64,000 nt of DNA, from positions 32,028,998-32,092,997 of the forward strand of contig NC_088791.1 in the NCBI RefSeq assembly GCF_011386835.1. The letters run 5' to 3'. Below the pieces are notes generated by a model that ran no database searches, had not been told where the DNA came from, and saw nothing but the letters and a program-made list of their open reading frames with translations. The position numbers and the translations under genes were made by a program. Origin of the DNA: Chrysemys picta bellii. Its lineage: Eukaryota > Chordata > Testudines > Emydidae. Below, piece by piece: positions 50,713 to 63,051 of this stretch. Position 1 is the stretch's first letter. Each line of letters starts with the position of its first letter.

Positions 50713-51732
50713 AAATAACTTTCCTACTGTGAGTAGTCCCACTGAAATGTACCAGTAGCACTCACTGTGTTTTTTGCAGATTTGATAAAGGCCTAATGTC
50801 TTACAAAAATCAATAAAGTCAATCTCTCTTTCTGAGTGCTACAATATTTGGGACTCTGCACTGCAAGAAGATGTCTACTCAGGAGTTGAAGGTCACAGAT
50901 ACTTTAGGTTTCTTGTATACTATAGTTCTGTGCATATTCAGTGGAGTCAAGGCTTTGCCCATTCCCTGCCCAGTCTAGCAGAGAAAGATTAGTGGCCCCA
51001 CCACACCTGTGATGTGGTTACTGGGTAGCTTGTGCAGGGGAGTAAGGAGTTGCTCACACATTTTTACTCCCCAGTTTGGGAGTGTTGAGCAAGTGACAGT
51101 CTTCCCTTAATTAGTTCAAATGTGTGAAGAGCTTTGAAGATGAAAAGTGCTATAGAACTCAGGGTATTATTATGCAGATTTCATCACATTTTGACTTATT
51201 TTAGTGTGAAAAACATTCAAAAGTTATCAAACAAAAAGAAGATTGGTTCTGGTTACAGATCTCTTCTGACTGGCACTCTGCCCAGAAGCATTCCGAAAAT
51301 TTCAAAGCCTCTCAGCTCTTTAGGTATCTGCTTCCCTTCCCCAGGATGCTATCAAAGGGGGAGATTCATCATTTGGAAGGGCTTACCGGTTTCCTGGGAG
51401 GATGTTCTGAAAGGCATTGACTCTACAGAGCTGGGGTGTGTTAGGAACAGCTCCACAGCACAGAGTGGGTGGGTGCCAACCTGAACACTGACTCATTATT
51501 AACTTTGCTGCAGTGAGAGAGGGCTAGTGTGCTTCCCCTGACCCCATCTCTTCTCCACCTGTGCATCCTCAGCCACCAAAGGGCTCTGTGGGATCCAGAG
51601 AAAAGGGGAAATGATGTCACAGAGATGGCACTTCCTCATCTTCCACCCCCAACTTGGGGTCTGTATAGTTTTCTTCCCCTCAGAGGGGAGACTGGTATTT
51701 AAAGGTTTGTCTGAGATATTAAAATAACTATA
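50713..51732. other. 5' flank, nothing recognised
   Basis: No gene or bounded repeat seen. Confidence 0.45.
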
Positions 51733-51739
51733 ATGTTCA

Positions 51740-51952
51740 AAACCAACGAGGAATCTGTTGGCACCTTAAAGACTAACAGATTATTTGGGCATAAGCTTTC
51801 ATGGGTAAAAAACCCACTTCTTCAGATGAAGTGATTTTTTTTACCCACGAAAGCTTATGCCCAAATAAATGTTAGACTTTAAGGTGCCACTGGACTCCTT
51901 GTTGTTTTTGTGGATACAGACTAATACAGCTACTCCTCTGATCCTTGGTATC
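51740..51952. mobile_element. foldback retroposon, full palindromic form
   Basis: The left half (GGCACCTTAAAGACTAACAG, GGGCATAAGCTTTC, GGGTAAAAAACCCACTTCTT) is repeated inverted on the right, then CCTTGTTGTTTTTGTGGATA and ACTAATACAGCTACTCC follow. ATGTTCA flanks it at 51733-51739 and 51953-51959. Confidence 0.75.
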
Positions 51953-51959
51953 ATGTTCA

Positions 51960-54900
51960 GTTAGGCCAGTTTTCTATATTAAAAAAAACTGATGAGCCCT
52001 GATAGAGTAAAACTTATTCAAGATCATGTACCTGGCCTGGATCAACCTCATTCCAGTTCAAAAGACATAAAGCAAATATATGAATTCGGAACAAAAGGGG
52101 GATGTGTAATAGGCTTAATACCCTTCCCAAGGCAGCTATTTCATAGCAGGTTGGTTGGTGTCTCATCTCTGTGAATGCATGGAAATGTTTGGGTGGAAAT
52201 GTTTTGGTATCCTTTTATACAAATATAATTTTGCAATTTGGTCATGATTTTAACCCCAAATTATATGTAGTAGGAAAAAATCACTTCACCTACTAAACCA
52301 TCATTGAAATGCAGTCATGGTTAGACTCTAATGCTGGAGAAGCAACACCAGCTCAGAGAACTTAGACCTGATTCAGCAAATTACTTAAGCACTTGTTTAG
52401 TTGAAAGTAAAGCACCGTGAAAAAGCTGGAGAATCCCTAGTAAATGATAGCAATCTGGGAAATATTAGTAGCAGTCACTTGGCATGTCATAGTGTAGGAA
52501 AAGGAACTGCCTGGCTTCTCTTCAAGCTGTACCACTGCTATGTGGTTTCCCATTAGTCTACTTTCGTGACGGCTATGAGTAACAGCTGGCATGTTACTGA
52601 GCTGCAGTTTTTTTTATTTCCCTTGACAGAAAAAACACATGAATACTTCAGAGTTCTAAATCAAATAGGAAGTGCATGCTAAAAGAGAATGAAGACAGGT
52701 GACTTCTCCACGATTCCCACCCATGCAACAGAAATCAAATCACATTGAAGCAATTGCAATTCAGCTGCAGGTGGTAAAAAACCTACTTATTTATATGGTA
52801 GGCACTATCTGAAATCCCAGGATCAGGTCTTTTAATTGCATTTTGCTCCATTGCTGGTAATCACTGTGAAAACTGATCTTGTCTCACAGGGCAGACTACT
52901 ATAATGATAGGTTGCAAAGTCAGTTGTTCCAGTCTTCTTAATAGGCCATTTTTACAACTGTAATGTAATACATTTCCCCCTATTGATTATCACGTGAGAA
53001 CTACACAGGAGGAAGGGAGCTGCTTCTTCTCTTTCATCTGATCAGAAGGGAAAACAGAAAATGCCAGTGTGAGCCACTGATGAATCAGCAAATGTCACAA
53101 GCTACCACCAGGTCAGTGAGGAATTAGACTAGATTGGGTTACAGCTGGGAGTTTGTGTGAGACAGTCAGCACCATGGAATTTTCAGCCCTGGGCCGGAGA
53201 GTCAGCACTTATCAAACTCAAGGGTTTCATTTCAGCTCTTCTTTAACTTCCATACAAAATAATAATAACAACCTGTTTCTAAATAGCCTTTCTCTATGCA
53301 GAGAATTTAAGGACAGGACTAGATTAAGGCATGGGTAATCTAGATCAGCACCTAGGGCCTCAGCTCCTGTAGTCATAGGATTACATCAGTATCTGAGCTT
53401 TCATTAACACCCTCCCTCCCTCCCTCCACACCTAAATCTCTAAAGGCCCCCTTGCTCCCATTCCTGCCTCCTGAGGGTGGGGAGGGAGGATCCTCTCATG
53501 CTACCCCTGAGGGGAGGGTGGACTCTACTGCCACTCCTGGGGAGGAGAGCTGACACTGCCAGTCCAAGTGTGGAATTGGAGCATGACTGCAGGGCACATT
53601 TTAAGGCCGTGAATATTAATACATAATGCTTTGTATGGCTTGATCTATCAAATGCACCTGAACCTTGATTAGTTTGAATAGCAGATTGTCACAGGGTGAG
53701 CCGGGCCTTTAAGGAGGTTAGGTCCAGATCCTCAAAGGCACCTAACTTCCATTGATATGGAGGATCTAGGCCCAGCTCTCCAGTGAATGGAATGAGCATA
53801 GGGGGTCGCGTGCCAAGGAGGAGCAAGAGACTAACTCAGGCCTGCTGCAGAATATAGGGGCATCCTGAGCAGCCTCACTCTGAGTTGGGAAGGGAGTCTG
53901 GTGGGAGAAGGGTCGGTGATAGTTCTCCATGGCTCTCAAGTATAAGGCCCAGGAGAAAGAAAAGCCTCAGCTGAGGGAACTGTAGGGAACAGGAGACTGC
54001 TGGGTAAGAAACCCAAGTTAGGAGGGCTGCGAAGGACTGAGCTGGAAGGAGGTCAAAGGCAGGGGAAGTCCCCATTAAGGGCCGTTAAGACTTTTGAACC
54101 ACCATAAACCGAAAGGACTAATTGAGCTGAGGGAAGAGGGCTAGAATGTTTTGAATGTTTATTAACCACACCCAGCAGGAGGCAGTATTGTGGAAATAGC
54201 AGTTTGTTTGATGTGAGGCAGTGGATGGGCCTGAAGCCAGGCTGAATAAGTTCTTGCTACACAGATAGGTATAAAAACCCAGTGTGTAGTGACATGAATG
54301 TAACAGGAACATGGAAAGGTCATAAAGAGCTATGCTCCATAGTCTGCTCCACCTGACTTACTAGTATGTGGACTCACTTGATCACTTATGTTCTTGTCCT
54401 GCAAAAATATATTGCATATAAGAATGATTTACTTCCCTGTGTTTGGCAGCTGTCAGTTTAACTCAAGCACCACATTTCAGGTAAGTGGGTAACGTGAACC
54501 CAAGACAATGTGGCAAATTTATCCCTGGTGTAGTTCTGTTCTGATTCTGTTCTCCTGAAGTCCAAAACTGAGCTAAAGTGAACTGTGTAATGAAGAGCTG
54601 AGTTAACATAACCCCCTATATATGTATGCCTGAAAATGTCAGGCACTCAGCAGACTGGTGTAGAGTTGACAGCTACAAATCAATCCTTCTCCACTTTCCA
54701 AAGAATGACAATAAGCCACTCAAGCTCTGGCACAATCAGGCAACATTCAGAGCCAGCAAATAGCTTCCTGTTGGTCCGAGCATTACTTCTGCTAGAGTGA
54801 TTTCTGAGAGCATCAGAGAGATGAGACTAAAAGGAGCCTTGGCTGTACATGAATTACTTATTGACTTTTTATTGGTAGCACAAACATCTTTATATTACAA

Positions 54901-56542
54901 GCCTTGTGAGCTCCACTCAAACATTTGGGTGGATATTTATTTATTTTAATGTGTGTTCCCACTTGTTCCAAGAGCAGGAAGTGAGGGTGCCATTGGAGTG
55001 ATGGAGGAGAAAGACCAGGGAGCCTGGATTGTTCGCTTTTCCTACCAATGATCAAAGAATAAATGTTTATGTCACTAAGTCACAGCATTTCCAAACACTA
55101 TACAGTGCAGATTTGTACATCTCAAATGTGCACACGCAGCTCTAGGCCACTAACTCCAGTCAGTCATTAATCACAAGGGATCACACGTTGCCAGGGTCAC
55201 AACTGTGTTAAGGGAAATTGCAAATCAGATATTCTAATCAGAAGAGTAAATTATCGGAGATGTTGAAACATGTCAGACAATTTACAAGGAAAATGAAAAA
55301 ATCAAACAGGAATCTGAGAGTCTGAAGATTTAGTAAGAAATGCATCTTACCACTTAAAACCATGAAAAAAGCAGAGACTTTCATAGCTGTTGAAAACCAA
55401 ATTATTACAGTACATTCTAAGGTCAAATTCTGCTGTCTGTTATGCTGGTGCAAATGGAGTAACACTTTTTACATCAGGAGAGTTGATCCAGATTTAAAGT
55501 GGTATAACTATGGCGAGATAAGTGAGCCAAAATTAATAGCCGCAACCAAAAAGAATACAGGAGCTAGGTGAACAAAGGAAAAAGTTTTTCATTACAATGT
55601 ATTCCTAGAATTGTTTTTATGATGCTATTAATGAATTATTTGCCCAGTGCTATGAAGTTGGGAAATGATGGGGGAATATTCTTTAAATTATTACATTTTA
55701 AAATACCATAGTGAGTGAACACTATTCAATCCGTTCTGCTGATGCTGTGAGAGTCTGTACCCATCTCACCATTTCCTGTAGCTTTATCTACTTCCCAGCA
55801 CAAGGTCTAATCTGAAGATTAAAGGGGAAGTTTGCCCCTGCACTGTAGCTACTGGCACAAAGTGGGTGTAAAGGGGCTGCACAGCCTGGGATGAATTCCC
55901 CCTGGAACAGAGTCAGCTCCACTGCTGCCACCTCTGCGAAAGTCCCAGTGGCAGGGGAATTGGGACAAAATAGTCGGGGGAGGGAGGAGGAAGATATGAC
56001 CTGGGTGAACTTGGTTGCTAGCTCTTCTCCATTGCCTCAAACTTCATAGGAGCTGTGGCAGCACAAGGCATAAATTAGGGCAATCTCAGGGCTGCCCTCG
56101 CTTGCACAGTGGCCTCCAGCAACTGTGAATAGGGGAGGTACTAGCAGCCTCTCCTGTGTCCCAGCATCAGTCCAAGTGTTGGCACAAGGATGAATCCACC
56201 CCAGTGTGTCTGCTCCAGTTCAGAACCATTCACTGAGGGGAGGCAACAGTGCTGACAGGCACCTGTGAAAACTGCTTTAGTTTCAAAGTTCTTTCACTCT
56301 GTATTTTCTCATACAGGAAGAATTTCTCTCTCACTCTCCCAGGGATTATAAATAAGCACTTCAGTTTTCCCTTAAGTGAAAAGGTTCTTCCTTTAGAAGG
56401 GAAAGCAGTGTAGATAACCTTCATGAATAGGATTAAGAACAGAACAATAGACGTGATCTTTTCAGAGGGCAGTAAATTTGCCATCTCAGAACAGCACAGA
56501 ATGCGTCACTCAGTGTGTGCTGGTTTCAGATTGCCTAAATCA
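51960..56542. other. 5' flank; faint LTR-like DNA near 53690-54110
   Basis: A CCCTCCCTCCCTCCC run lies at 53411-53425. TGTCACAGGGTGAGCCGGGC at 53688 looks like an LTR start, but no end was found. No gene is recognised. Confidence 0.4.
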
Positions 56543-56550
56543 TCTCTCAA

Positions 56551-56787
56551 CAGTGCTGGGCAACCTACGGCCCATCAGGGTAATCCGCCGGTGGGCTGCA
56601 AGACATTTTGTTTACATTGACCATCCGCAGGCATGGCCGCATGCAGCTCCCATTGTCCGGGAATGGTGAACCAAGGCCACTGGGAGCTGCAACGGCCGGT
56701 CAATGTTAACAAACTGTTCTGCGGCCCGCCAGCGTAATACCCTGACGGGTCGCATGTGGCCTGCAGGCCGCAGGTTGCCCACCACTG
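56551..56787. mobile_element. hAT non-autonomous element with exact 8-bp target duplication
   Basis: TCTCTCAA lies at 56543-56550 and 56788-56795. The ends CAGTGCTGGGCAACCT and (complement of the right end) CAGTGGTGGGCAACCT differ at one position. The inner arms continue the symmetry (ATTGACC / GGTCAAT). Length 237 bp. Confidence 0.92.
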
Positions 56788-56940
56788 TCTCTCAACATTC
56801 AATTGTGTTTGTAACTTCAAATACACACACATACTATCACCATTTAAAGGTCAAGATAAATTAGTACAGAATGTTAATAATTGAGGTGCAAGATGGTGCC
56901 GGAGGTCAGCTCCACCCTTACTGTTTCCTTATACTCCTCT

Positions 56941-57112
56941 ATCTTGTCTGTTCCCACCTGTTGTCTCCTGTTTTAAGCTTAGAGTGTAAGCTCCTTGGGG
57001 CAGGGACCATCTTTTGGTTCTGTGTTTGTACAGCAGCTAGCCCAACTGGGTCCTGGTCTGTGACGGGTTTACAGGCACTACTGCAATAACATTATTTATT
57101 AATAATGACAAT
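56941..57112 (+). repeat. reptilian retroposon 3' end
   Basis: Contains GTGTAAGCTCCTTGGGGCAG, TTCTGTGTTTGTACAGC, TGGGTCCTGGTCTGTGACGG and an AT-rich tail with AATAATGACAATAATA. It shares its layout with the copies at 2645-3172 and 10062-10175. Confidence 0.65.
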
Positions 57113-57660
57113 AATACATAAAGGGTCAGCACTAGAGTGGCACCAGTGACATGTCACTATGGTGTGAGGTTGGGGTAGCTGAAGATTCAGAGCCTGCCAT
57201 ACCAAGAATCCACCTAGCCTTGTCAAAACATTTGGTTTTCACTTTGTGAAGATGGTATGCCCAGTCCCTGCAGGGGGACAGTGCAGTGTATTGAAATAGG
57301 ATAGTATCCTGTTAAATAGTTTGTGAGCCCTCTAGTTGCATTCACTGGATTCTGTGTTTCAGAATCTGCTTGAACTGCAGTATATACATGTTTGTGTATA
57401 TTTAGTTATTTGGGACCCAGCTGGGCCCATGTGGTTTCTTCATATTTGTTTTGTTGTGTAAAGAGCAAAAGACAACAGATTATATTTTCCAATACACAGC
57501 TGTAACCTCTCAGACTGAAAAGGAGCTGTATGTATAACCCACTGGTCAGCGTGGAATACTGGGACTGGGGGGAAATCAAACTCCCATGATTCCTCTCCTG
57601 GCATCCATTTATTTTGCAAGTGCCTTTTTCAAACTGATATCAGGCCACATGGAGGACACA
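57113..57660. other. 5' flank, nothing recognised
   Basis: No gene or bounded repeat seen. Confidence 0.45.
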
Positions 57661-57892
57661 CTGCTGAGCCCCTCGATCAGTTAATATGAACAGGGTGGTG
57701 CATTTGGAATCATGCAGGCAGATGGATTTGGCTCTGCAGTTTCATAGGGTTGTTGATGCTGCAGTGATATGGCTAATGGAGGAGGATGAAGAAGAGCAGC
57801 TACTGGTGCAGAGCATGTAGCTGGAGCTGCTTTACCCAGCGGAGTGCCACGTCTGGGCTCGACCAACTAAGAGTGACTAGTAGGAGACGGTA

Positions 57893-58268
57893 GTGATGCA
57901 GAACATAGGTGACCTGCAGTGGCAGGAGAATTTCTGGATCATAAAGGCAACTTTTCTGGAAATCTGTGTAGCGCTCACCCTAGAACTGCAGTATCATCAT
58001 ACTAACATGGCAGTTCCCCTCATTGTGAAGAAGGGTGATGCCACCACCATCTGGAAGCTTGCCCCTCCCGATTGGTAGCAATCAGTAGCTAACCAGTTTG
58101 GTGTTGGTAGATCGACTGTCAGGGCTGTTGACACAGAGGTCTGCGATGCTACGAAGCGGGTGCTGCTTTGCCATGTTATAAAGCGTGGCAACGCATAAGA
58201 GATTATTGATGGCTTTGCATGGATGGGGTTCGCGGCCGTCTTAGATCGAGAACCAGAACGGAGACTGG
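57893..58268 (+). pseudogene. PIF/Harbinger (HARBI1-like) transposase fragment
   Basis: One plus-strand frame reads LQWQENFWIIKATFLEIC, later TIWKLAPPDW, a TAG stop at 58076-58078, then SVANQFGVGRSTVRAV, a TAA after KRGNA, and EIIDGFAWMGF. These match in order the N-terminal part of Harbinger-type transposases: the WRxxFRMS-like start, the helix-turn-helix around NQFGVGxSTV and the IVDGFAxMGFP segment before the first catalytic Asp. Sequence after about 58268 no longer fits, so the catalytic DDE half is missing. Two in-frame stops and many substitutions make it inactive. Related DNA may begin near 57680. Confidence 0.75.
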
Positions 58269-59385
58269 GCAGATCAGCCATTTTTTATTATACAGCTCAA
58301 GCCTTTGATCTTGGTCTTCTGTAAAGATAGTCAGCAGGTAGGCAGACAATCATCCTGTCCTCAGGGCTTAGCTTTAAAAGTCTGGGTTCTTGCATAACCA
58401 GAGCTGGGGAATTTGCATTAACCTCTCTATAGGGATTCCCTAGGAAATCCACTTAATACTTATTGTTTTGTCTGGCAAATTTTCAATATAGTCCTTTGAA
58501 CTCCCAGGTCTCACATCTATCACATCCTATCACCCCCCCCCCCCCCTTTCCCATGCCCCAAGAGGTTACATGCAGTCCTGGCCCCCAATAATATATAAAC
58601 TTAATACAATAAGATTTTAAGAATATTACAGGAAATTGCCCTATCTGTCACAAACATGTGCTCTTCCAGGAAACCCACATCCTGCCTAGTAAGAGTGATC
58701 AGAAGCTCAGTTAATCTGCAATACCTTGAGATAAATCTCCTATAATACCCATTTAAATACAGTATCTGATACACATGGCTGGCTGGAGAGGGTTGTGGGG
58801 ATTGCCTGCTACGGTAGTTATCTTTTCTGGGTCAGTCTTTATACAGAAGGTACATGCAATACAGCCTAGGAAAGACAGTTCTCAATGACAAAAAAAACCG
58901 ACACATGTCAGGTCAATGCCTGCTCACCGCAGTCAGGTTAACAGTGTTCTCCAGTTCTATGATAAAGCAAGTGTAAACTGGGAGGTGGGAATGGAAAAAT
59001 AAATGTGTAAGTTGTATAACTGTGTCTACTATAATTCATAATATGTATAGTACCAAAAATTGTGCCAGGTACTTTAAAAGACAGGTTTCCATCCTGAATC
59101 TAGACAGAGAGTTTAGGACCAGATTTTAAAGGTATTTAGGCACCTCAGAATGAAGCTAGACACTGAAAATCCCCCTGGGTGCCTAGGAACCTACTGGGAA
59201 TTAGGCATCTATCTGGATCTTTAGCAGACTAAAAGGTATTTAAGCACCAAGGCCCAATTTTTAACGAGGAAGGAAACAATGAGAGTGTCAGGAGATCTGG
59301 AGTGGCTCCTGACTGAGAGTGTCAACCTTGGGGCAGACTGTCAAAAGCAGGGCAGATACCCTAACTACAGAGCATACCACCAGTT
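58269..59385. other. 5' flank with a poly(C) run
   Basis: A run of about 16 C lies at 58531-58546. About 59110-59260 resembles a dispersed repeat (GGTATTTAGGCACCT, GGTGCCTAGGAACCTA). No gene. Confidence 0.45.
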
Positions 59386-59788
59386 GGGGTAAGTCTACAC
59401 TACAAAATTAAGATGACCTAAGTTATGTTGACATATAGCCACCGCAGTAATTAAATCACTTTTGCATGTCCACATTACGTTCCTTGTGACAATGGTGCAC
59501 GTCCTCCCCAGGAGCGCTTGCACCAATTTTACTGTCAGTATGGGGCATTGTGGGACAGCTTCTGAAAGGCAGCAATAGTCAATGTAAGCAACGTAGTGTC
59601 TAAACTGACACTACATTGCCCTAACTACATCGACCTAAGCACTATGCTTCTCATGGATATGGAATTATTAGGTTGGTGTAGTGAACAAGTTACATTGGTG
59701 GGAGCTACATTTTAGTGTAGATGCTTACAGAGTTAGGCTGATGTAAGCTACCTTATGTTGACCTAACTCTGTAGTGTAGACCAGACTT
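59386..59788. mobile_element. GTCTACAC-family element, longest copy
   Basis: Ends GGGGTAAGTCTACACTACA and TGTAGTGTAGACCAGACTT. The interior has AAGATGACCTAAGTTATG and TGTTGACCTAACTCTGTAG as inner inverted parts. Confidence 0.7.
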
Positions 59789-59949
59789 TAGTTTTCACCA
59801 ACCTAGTAACAAATATTAACTCCTATACTATAACAGTCTTACCTTGGAGTTACAGACAGCCCCCTTGCATTCTCCAGTCTATCTTGCCATCCAGGGAAGC
59901 TGGACTTAGTGATAAATGGCCACTTGCAAACACACAAAATATTCAGGTT

Positions 59950-60115
59950 GTTCCCAGTCTCAAGAGACCAGTCACTTACCCCAGATCAATTTGTACCTTA
60001 ACTCTCACACCAAAGGGAACACCTGTAGCCAATCCTGTAATAATAAACTAAATAAAGGTTTATTAACTAGGAAAAGAAAAGGAGTTATTTACAGGTTAAA
60101 GTAAGCAAGTCTACA
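59950..60115. repeat. repeat shared with 43030-43215
   Basis: Same order of CACTTACCCCAGATCAAT, CCAATCCTGTAATAATA and TTTATTAACTAGGAAAA. It is interrupted or ended by the element starting at 60132. Confidence 0.6.
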
Positions 60116-60131
60116 CATACACATGAATTTC

Positions 60132-60427
60132 AGGCTTGGTCTACACTAGCAACTTATGTTGGCATAATTAAGTTGCTCAGGGTGTAGATTTTCCATACCC
60201 TTGAGCGATGCTGTTATACTGACCTAAATTGCAGCGTAGACAGTGCTGTGTTGATAGGACGGCTTCTCCCATTGACATAGCTACCACATCTCAGGGAGGT
60301 GGATTGCCTATGCCAACAGGAGAAGTCCTCCCATTGGTGTAGGTAGCGTCTTCACTGAAGTGCTATAGTAGCACTGTTGCATCAGTGCATCTGCATCGCT
60401 GCAGCTTTTTAAGCATAGACAAGCCCT
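60132..60427. mobile_element. GTCTACAC-family element
   Basis: Ends AGGCTTGGTCTACACTAGC and AGCATAGACAAGCCCT. The interior has ATTGACATAGCTACC and GTAGGTAGCGTCTTCAC, like the copies at 45698 and 63385. Confidence 0.72.
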
Positions 60428-60686
60428 ACGTCTGATTCAAAAAGGTGACAGATGTAGTAATCTGTCAGCACTGAATGTCTTTTTAGAGCTTAATGCAGGT
60501 CGACCCTGTGAGTCTCCTCTTTTTGTTTCTTAGCTCCAGCCCTTGTGAGAGTCCAAACAGCAAAGAGGTGAAAAATCTTAATGTCAGCTATTTTTATTTC
60601 CCATGCCCAGCATTCAAACTGATGAGACAAGGGTTTCTGCATATACTTCTCTATGGGTGGTTGGGGCAAATAAAACTTTTGTCCTA

Positions 60687-60972
60687 GGGTACGTCTATAC
60701 CCAGCCGCTAGTTCGGCGGCTGGCAATCGAACTTCTGGGTTCGACTTATCGCGTCTTGTCTGGACGCGATAAGTCGAACCCGGAAGTGCTCGCCGTCGAC
60801 TGCGGTACTCCAGCTCGGCGAGAGGAGTACTGCGGAGTCGACGGGGGAGCCTGCCTGCCGCGTGTGGACCGAGGTAAGATCGAACTAAGGTACTTCGAAC
60901 TTCAGCTACGTTATTCACGTAGCTGAAGTTGCGTACCTTAGTTCGATTTGGGGGGTTAGTGTAGACCAAGCC
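60687..60972. mobile_element. GTCTACAC-family element with two strong hairpins
   Basis: Ends GGGTACGTCTATAC and GTGTAGACCAAGCC, with CTA on both sides (60684-60686 and 60973-60975). Perfect 19-bp arms lie at 60737-60755 and 60763-60781 (7-nt loop). A second hairpin has arms at 60880-60910 and 60918-60946 that differ by a 2-nt bulge and a mismatch. Confidence 0.78.
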
Positions 60973-60975
60973 CTA

Positions 60976-61398
60976 CATTGACCCAATTAATTTTGATAGT
61001 CCTCCTGGATGGACAGGGGAAGCCACTCTCACTGTCTGAGTTCATAAATTCAGAGCAAGTATTTTTACAATAATAAAACAGATTTATATTTTACCTTATA
61101 GCATGGAATACAGACATTACAAGTAAGATTAATGCAGGCAGCAACTTACAAGGATTTCATAGAATCTAAACACTAAATACATTCTTATAGGACTTATTGT
61201 TATTTTGAACAAAACTAACATACAGGTGAGCTGGTTTGGTTTCCAGCTATGAGTTTGACAGTTCCTAGCTAATGCCTATGGCCTTGGCCAAAGCAGACAC
61301 TTGGTTTACCAGCATATCAGAGATATTTTTTTTTATATCCTTGCCTAAATTCTCTCTTTAAGAGACTTACCTATTTTCTCTTAACACCTTTTAAACTG
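60976..61398. other. 5' flank, nothing recognised
   Basis: AT-rich; the first part may continue the 59950 repeat type (ACAATAATAAAACAG). Confidence 0.4.
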
Positions 61399-61660
61399 AG
61401 GGCTTGTCTCCACTTACCGGAGGATCGACGCATGGCGATCGATCCACCGGGGGTTTATTTAACGGGTCTAGTGAAGACCTGCTAAATCGACTGCCGATCG
61501 CTCTCCCGTCGACTCTGGTACTCCAGTGGAACGAGCAGCATAAGGTAAGTTGACAGGAGAGTTTCTCCCATCGACCCAGCACAGTGTAGACATGTGGTGT
61601 ATTCACATAGCTGGAGTTGCGTAACTTAGGTCGACTTAGCCCCGTAGTGTAGACCTGCCT
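61399..61660. mobile_element. GTCTACAC-family element, ATCGAT subtype
   Basis: Ends AGGGCTTGTCTCCACTTAC and CGTAGTGTAGACCTGCCT. It shares ATCGATCCACCGG, GGGTCTAGTGAAGACC, AAATCGACTGCCGATCG and the TAAGGTAAGT segment with the copy at 15382-15679. Confidence 0.75.
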
Positions 61661-62164
61661 ATGCTATTATTTAAGAGCAGTTGTAATCAGAACCCTGTGT
61701 ATTCCATGGCCATGGAATTTGCCAGAGAATTCACCCTTACCACAGAATTGGGTCCATAATCTAAGATTTCATTGACCATACTCTTATGCTTCTAGCTCCT
61801 GTGGTTGTGAAGAAAATCTGAAAAATGTGATCCAAATGGAAACTTTTTTTCCAAACAGCCTGAACCAATAGCTCATATTAGTTTCAATGGAGTGTTAACA
61901 TTGAATATAGGAATTGCCATATTGCATCAGACCAGTATCATCTAGTCCAGTATCGTGTCATCAACAGTGGCAAGTAGCAACTTCCCGTGAAGCAGTTGGA
62001 AGAGACTCTGCAGCAGGCAGTTATGGGATAACCTGTCCCAAGGGAATGTTTCCTCCTGACCCTCCATAGTTATAAATTGCCTTAGCTGTGAAGCAGGAGG
62101 GTTTGTATCTTTTCCAATTTTATTTTTTAGTATTTGCTATTAAAATGGGATGTTTTTGCCATCC

Positions 62165-62855
62165 TGTAGTGGGGTGGTCACCCGCTCCAGCCCTGGAAGG
62201 GTGAAAGCAGCCCTGGAGAGGGCTGCAGCAGAGTAAGAGGGATTAAGAACAGCTGGGGAAGCTGAGTGGGTAGCTGAATGAGGGCCCAGCTGACCCTTAT
62301 AAGAGGGCTGAGGCCAGAAGCTAAAATAGTCTCCCTTTAGCTTGCAAGAGAGAAGGGCCTGGCTGCCTGAGAGCAATAGAGTGCCTGAGTGGAGCAGGGC
62401 TGGGGAAAGGCTAGAGGGGCTGGGAAGCTCCAGCCGGGCAACTCCCCCGGCTTCAGGCCTTGGGAAGGGCTTTGAGAAGGCACTGGGGCTGCAGAGGTGC
62501 AGTCCAGGGGTTAGGCAAGGGCAGCAGGTCCAAACCCCTCTTGCCTATGGTGAGTGGCATTCACGCTGCAGTCTGCCCCAGGGAATGGGAGCTAGTTGAT
62601 GACTGGCAGTGGCCATAGACTGAAGCAAGGTGGGGGATAGAGGATCAGGGATTCCCTGGGGAGGGGAGACCCAAAGTGTGGGGACACTGCCAGGGGGCAG
62701 CACCCCAAGGTAAAGGGGCACTGGGATCCGGTAGGGACATGGGGGCCAGCGGCAGGCGAGACAACAGCCTGCAGAGAGCGCTCTGGGCTGGAAAGAGCTA
62801 ATTCCCAGGATGTCCAGCAGGAGGCGCCGTGCCGGTGAGTCGATGCCTCGCTACA
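62165..62855. mobile_element. solo LTR of a retroviral-type element
   Basis: Ends TGTAG and CTACA; flanks CATCC (62160-62164) and CACCC (62856-62860) match at 4 of 5. TTATAAGAGGGCTGAGG near 62297 may be its promoter. No internal viral genes adjoin it. Confidence 0.78.
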
Positions 62856-63007
62856 CACCCATATAAATGTCTAATCCCTTTTTGAATCCTGCTAAATTCT
62901 TGGCTACCATGATATCTTCTGGCAAGGAGTTCCTCAGGCCAATAGTGTTGTTTGATTTTTTTTTCTTTATCAGTTTTGGTTTTTGCTACCTTTCCAATTC
63001 ATTTGAT

Positions 63008-63051
63008 ATCTACCCTGTTTCATTGTTCTTGTACAATGAAACAGGGTAGAT
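63008..63051 (+). repeat. perfect 19-bp hairpin, 6-nt loop
   Basis: ATCTACCCTGTTTCATTGT (63008-63026), loop TCTTGT, and its exact complement (63033-63051). It lies inside the CR1-like repeat. Confidence 0.85.
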
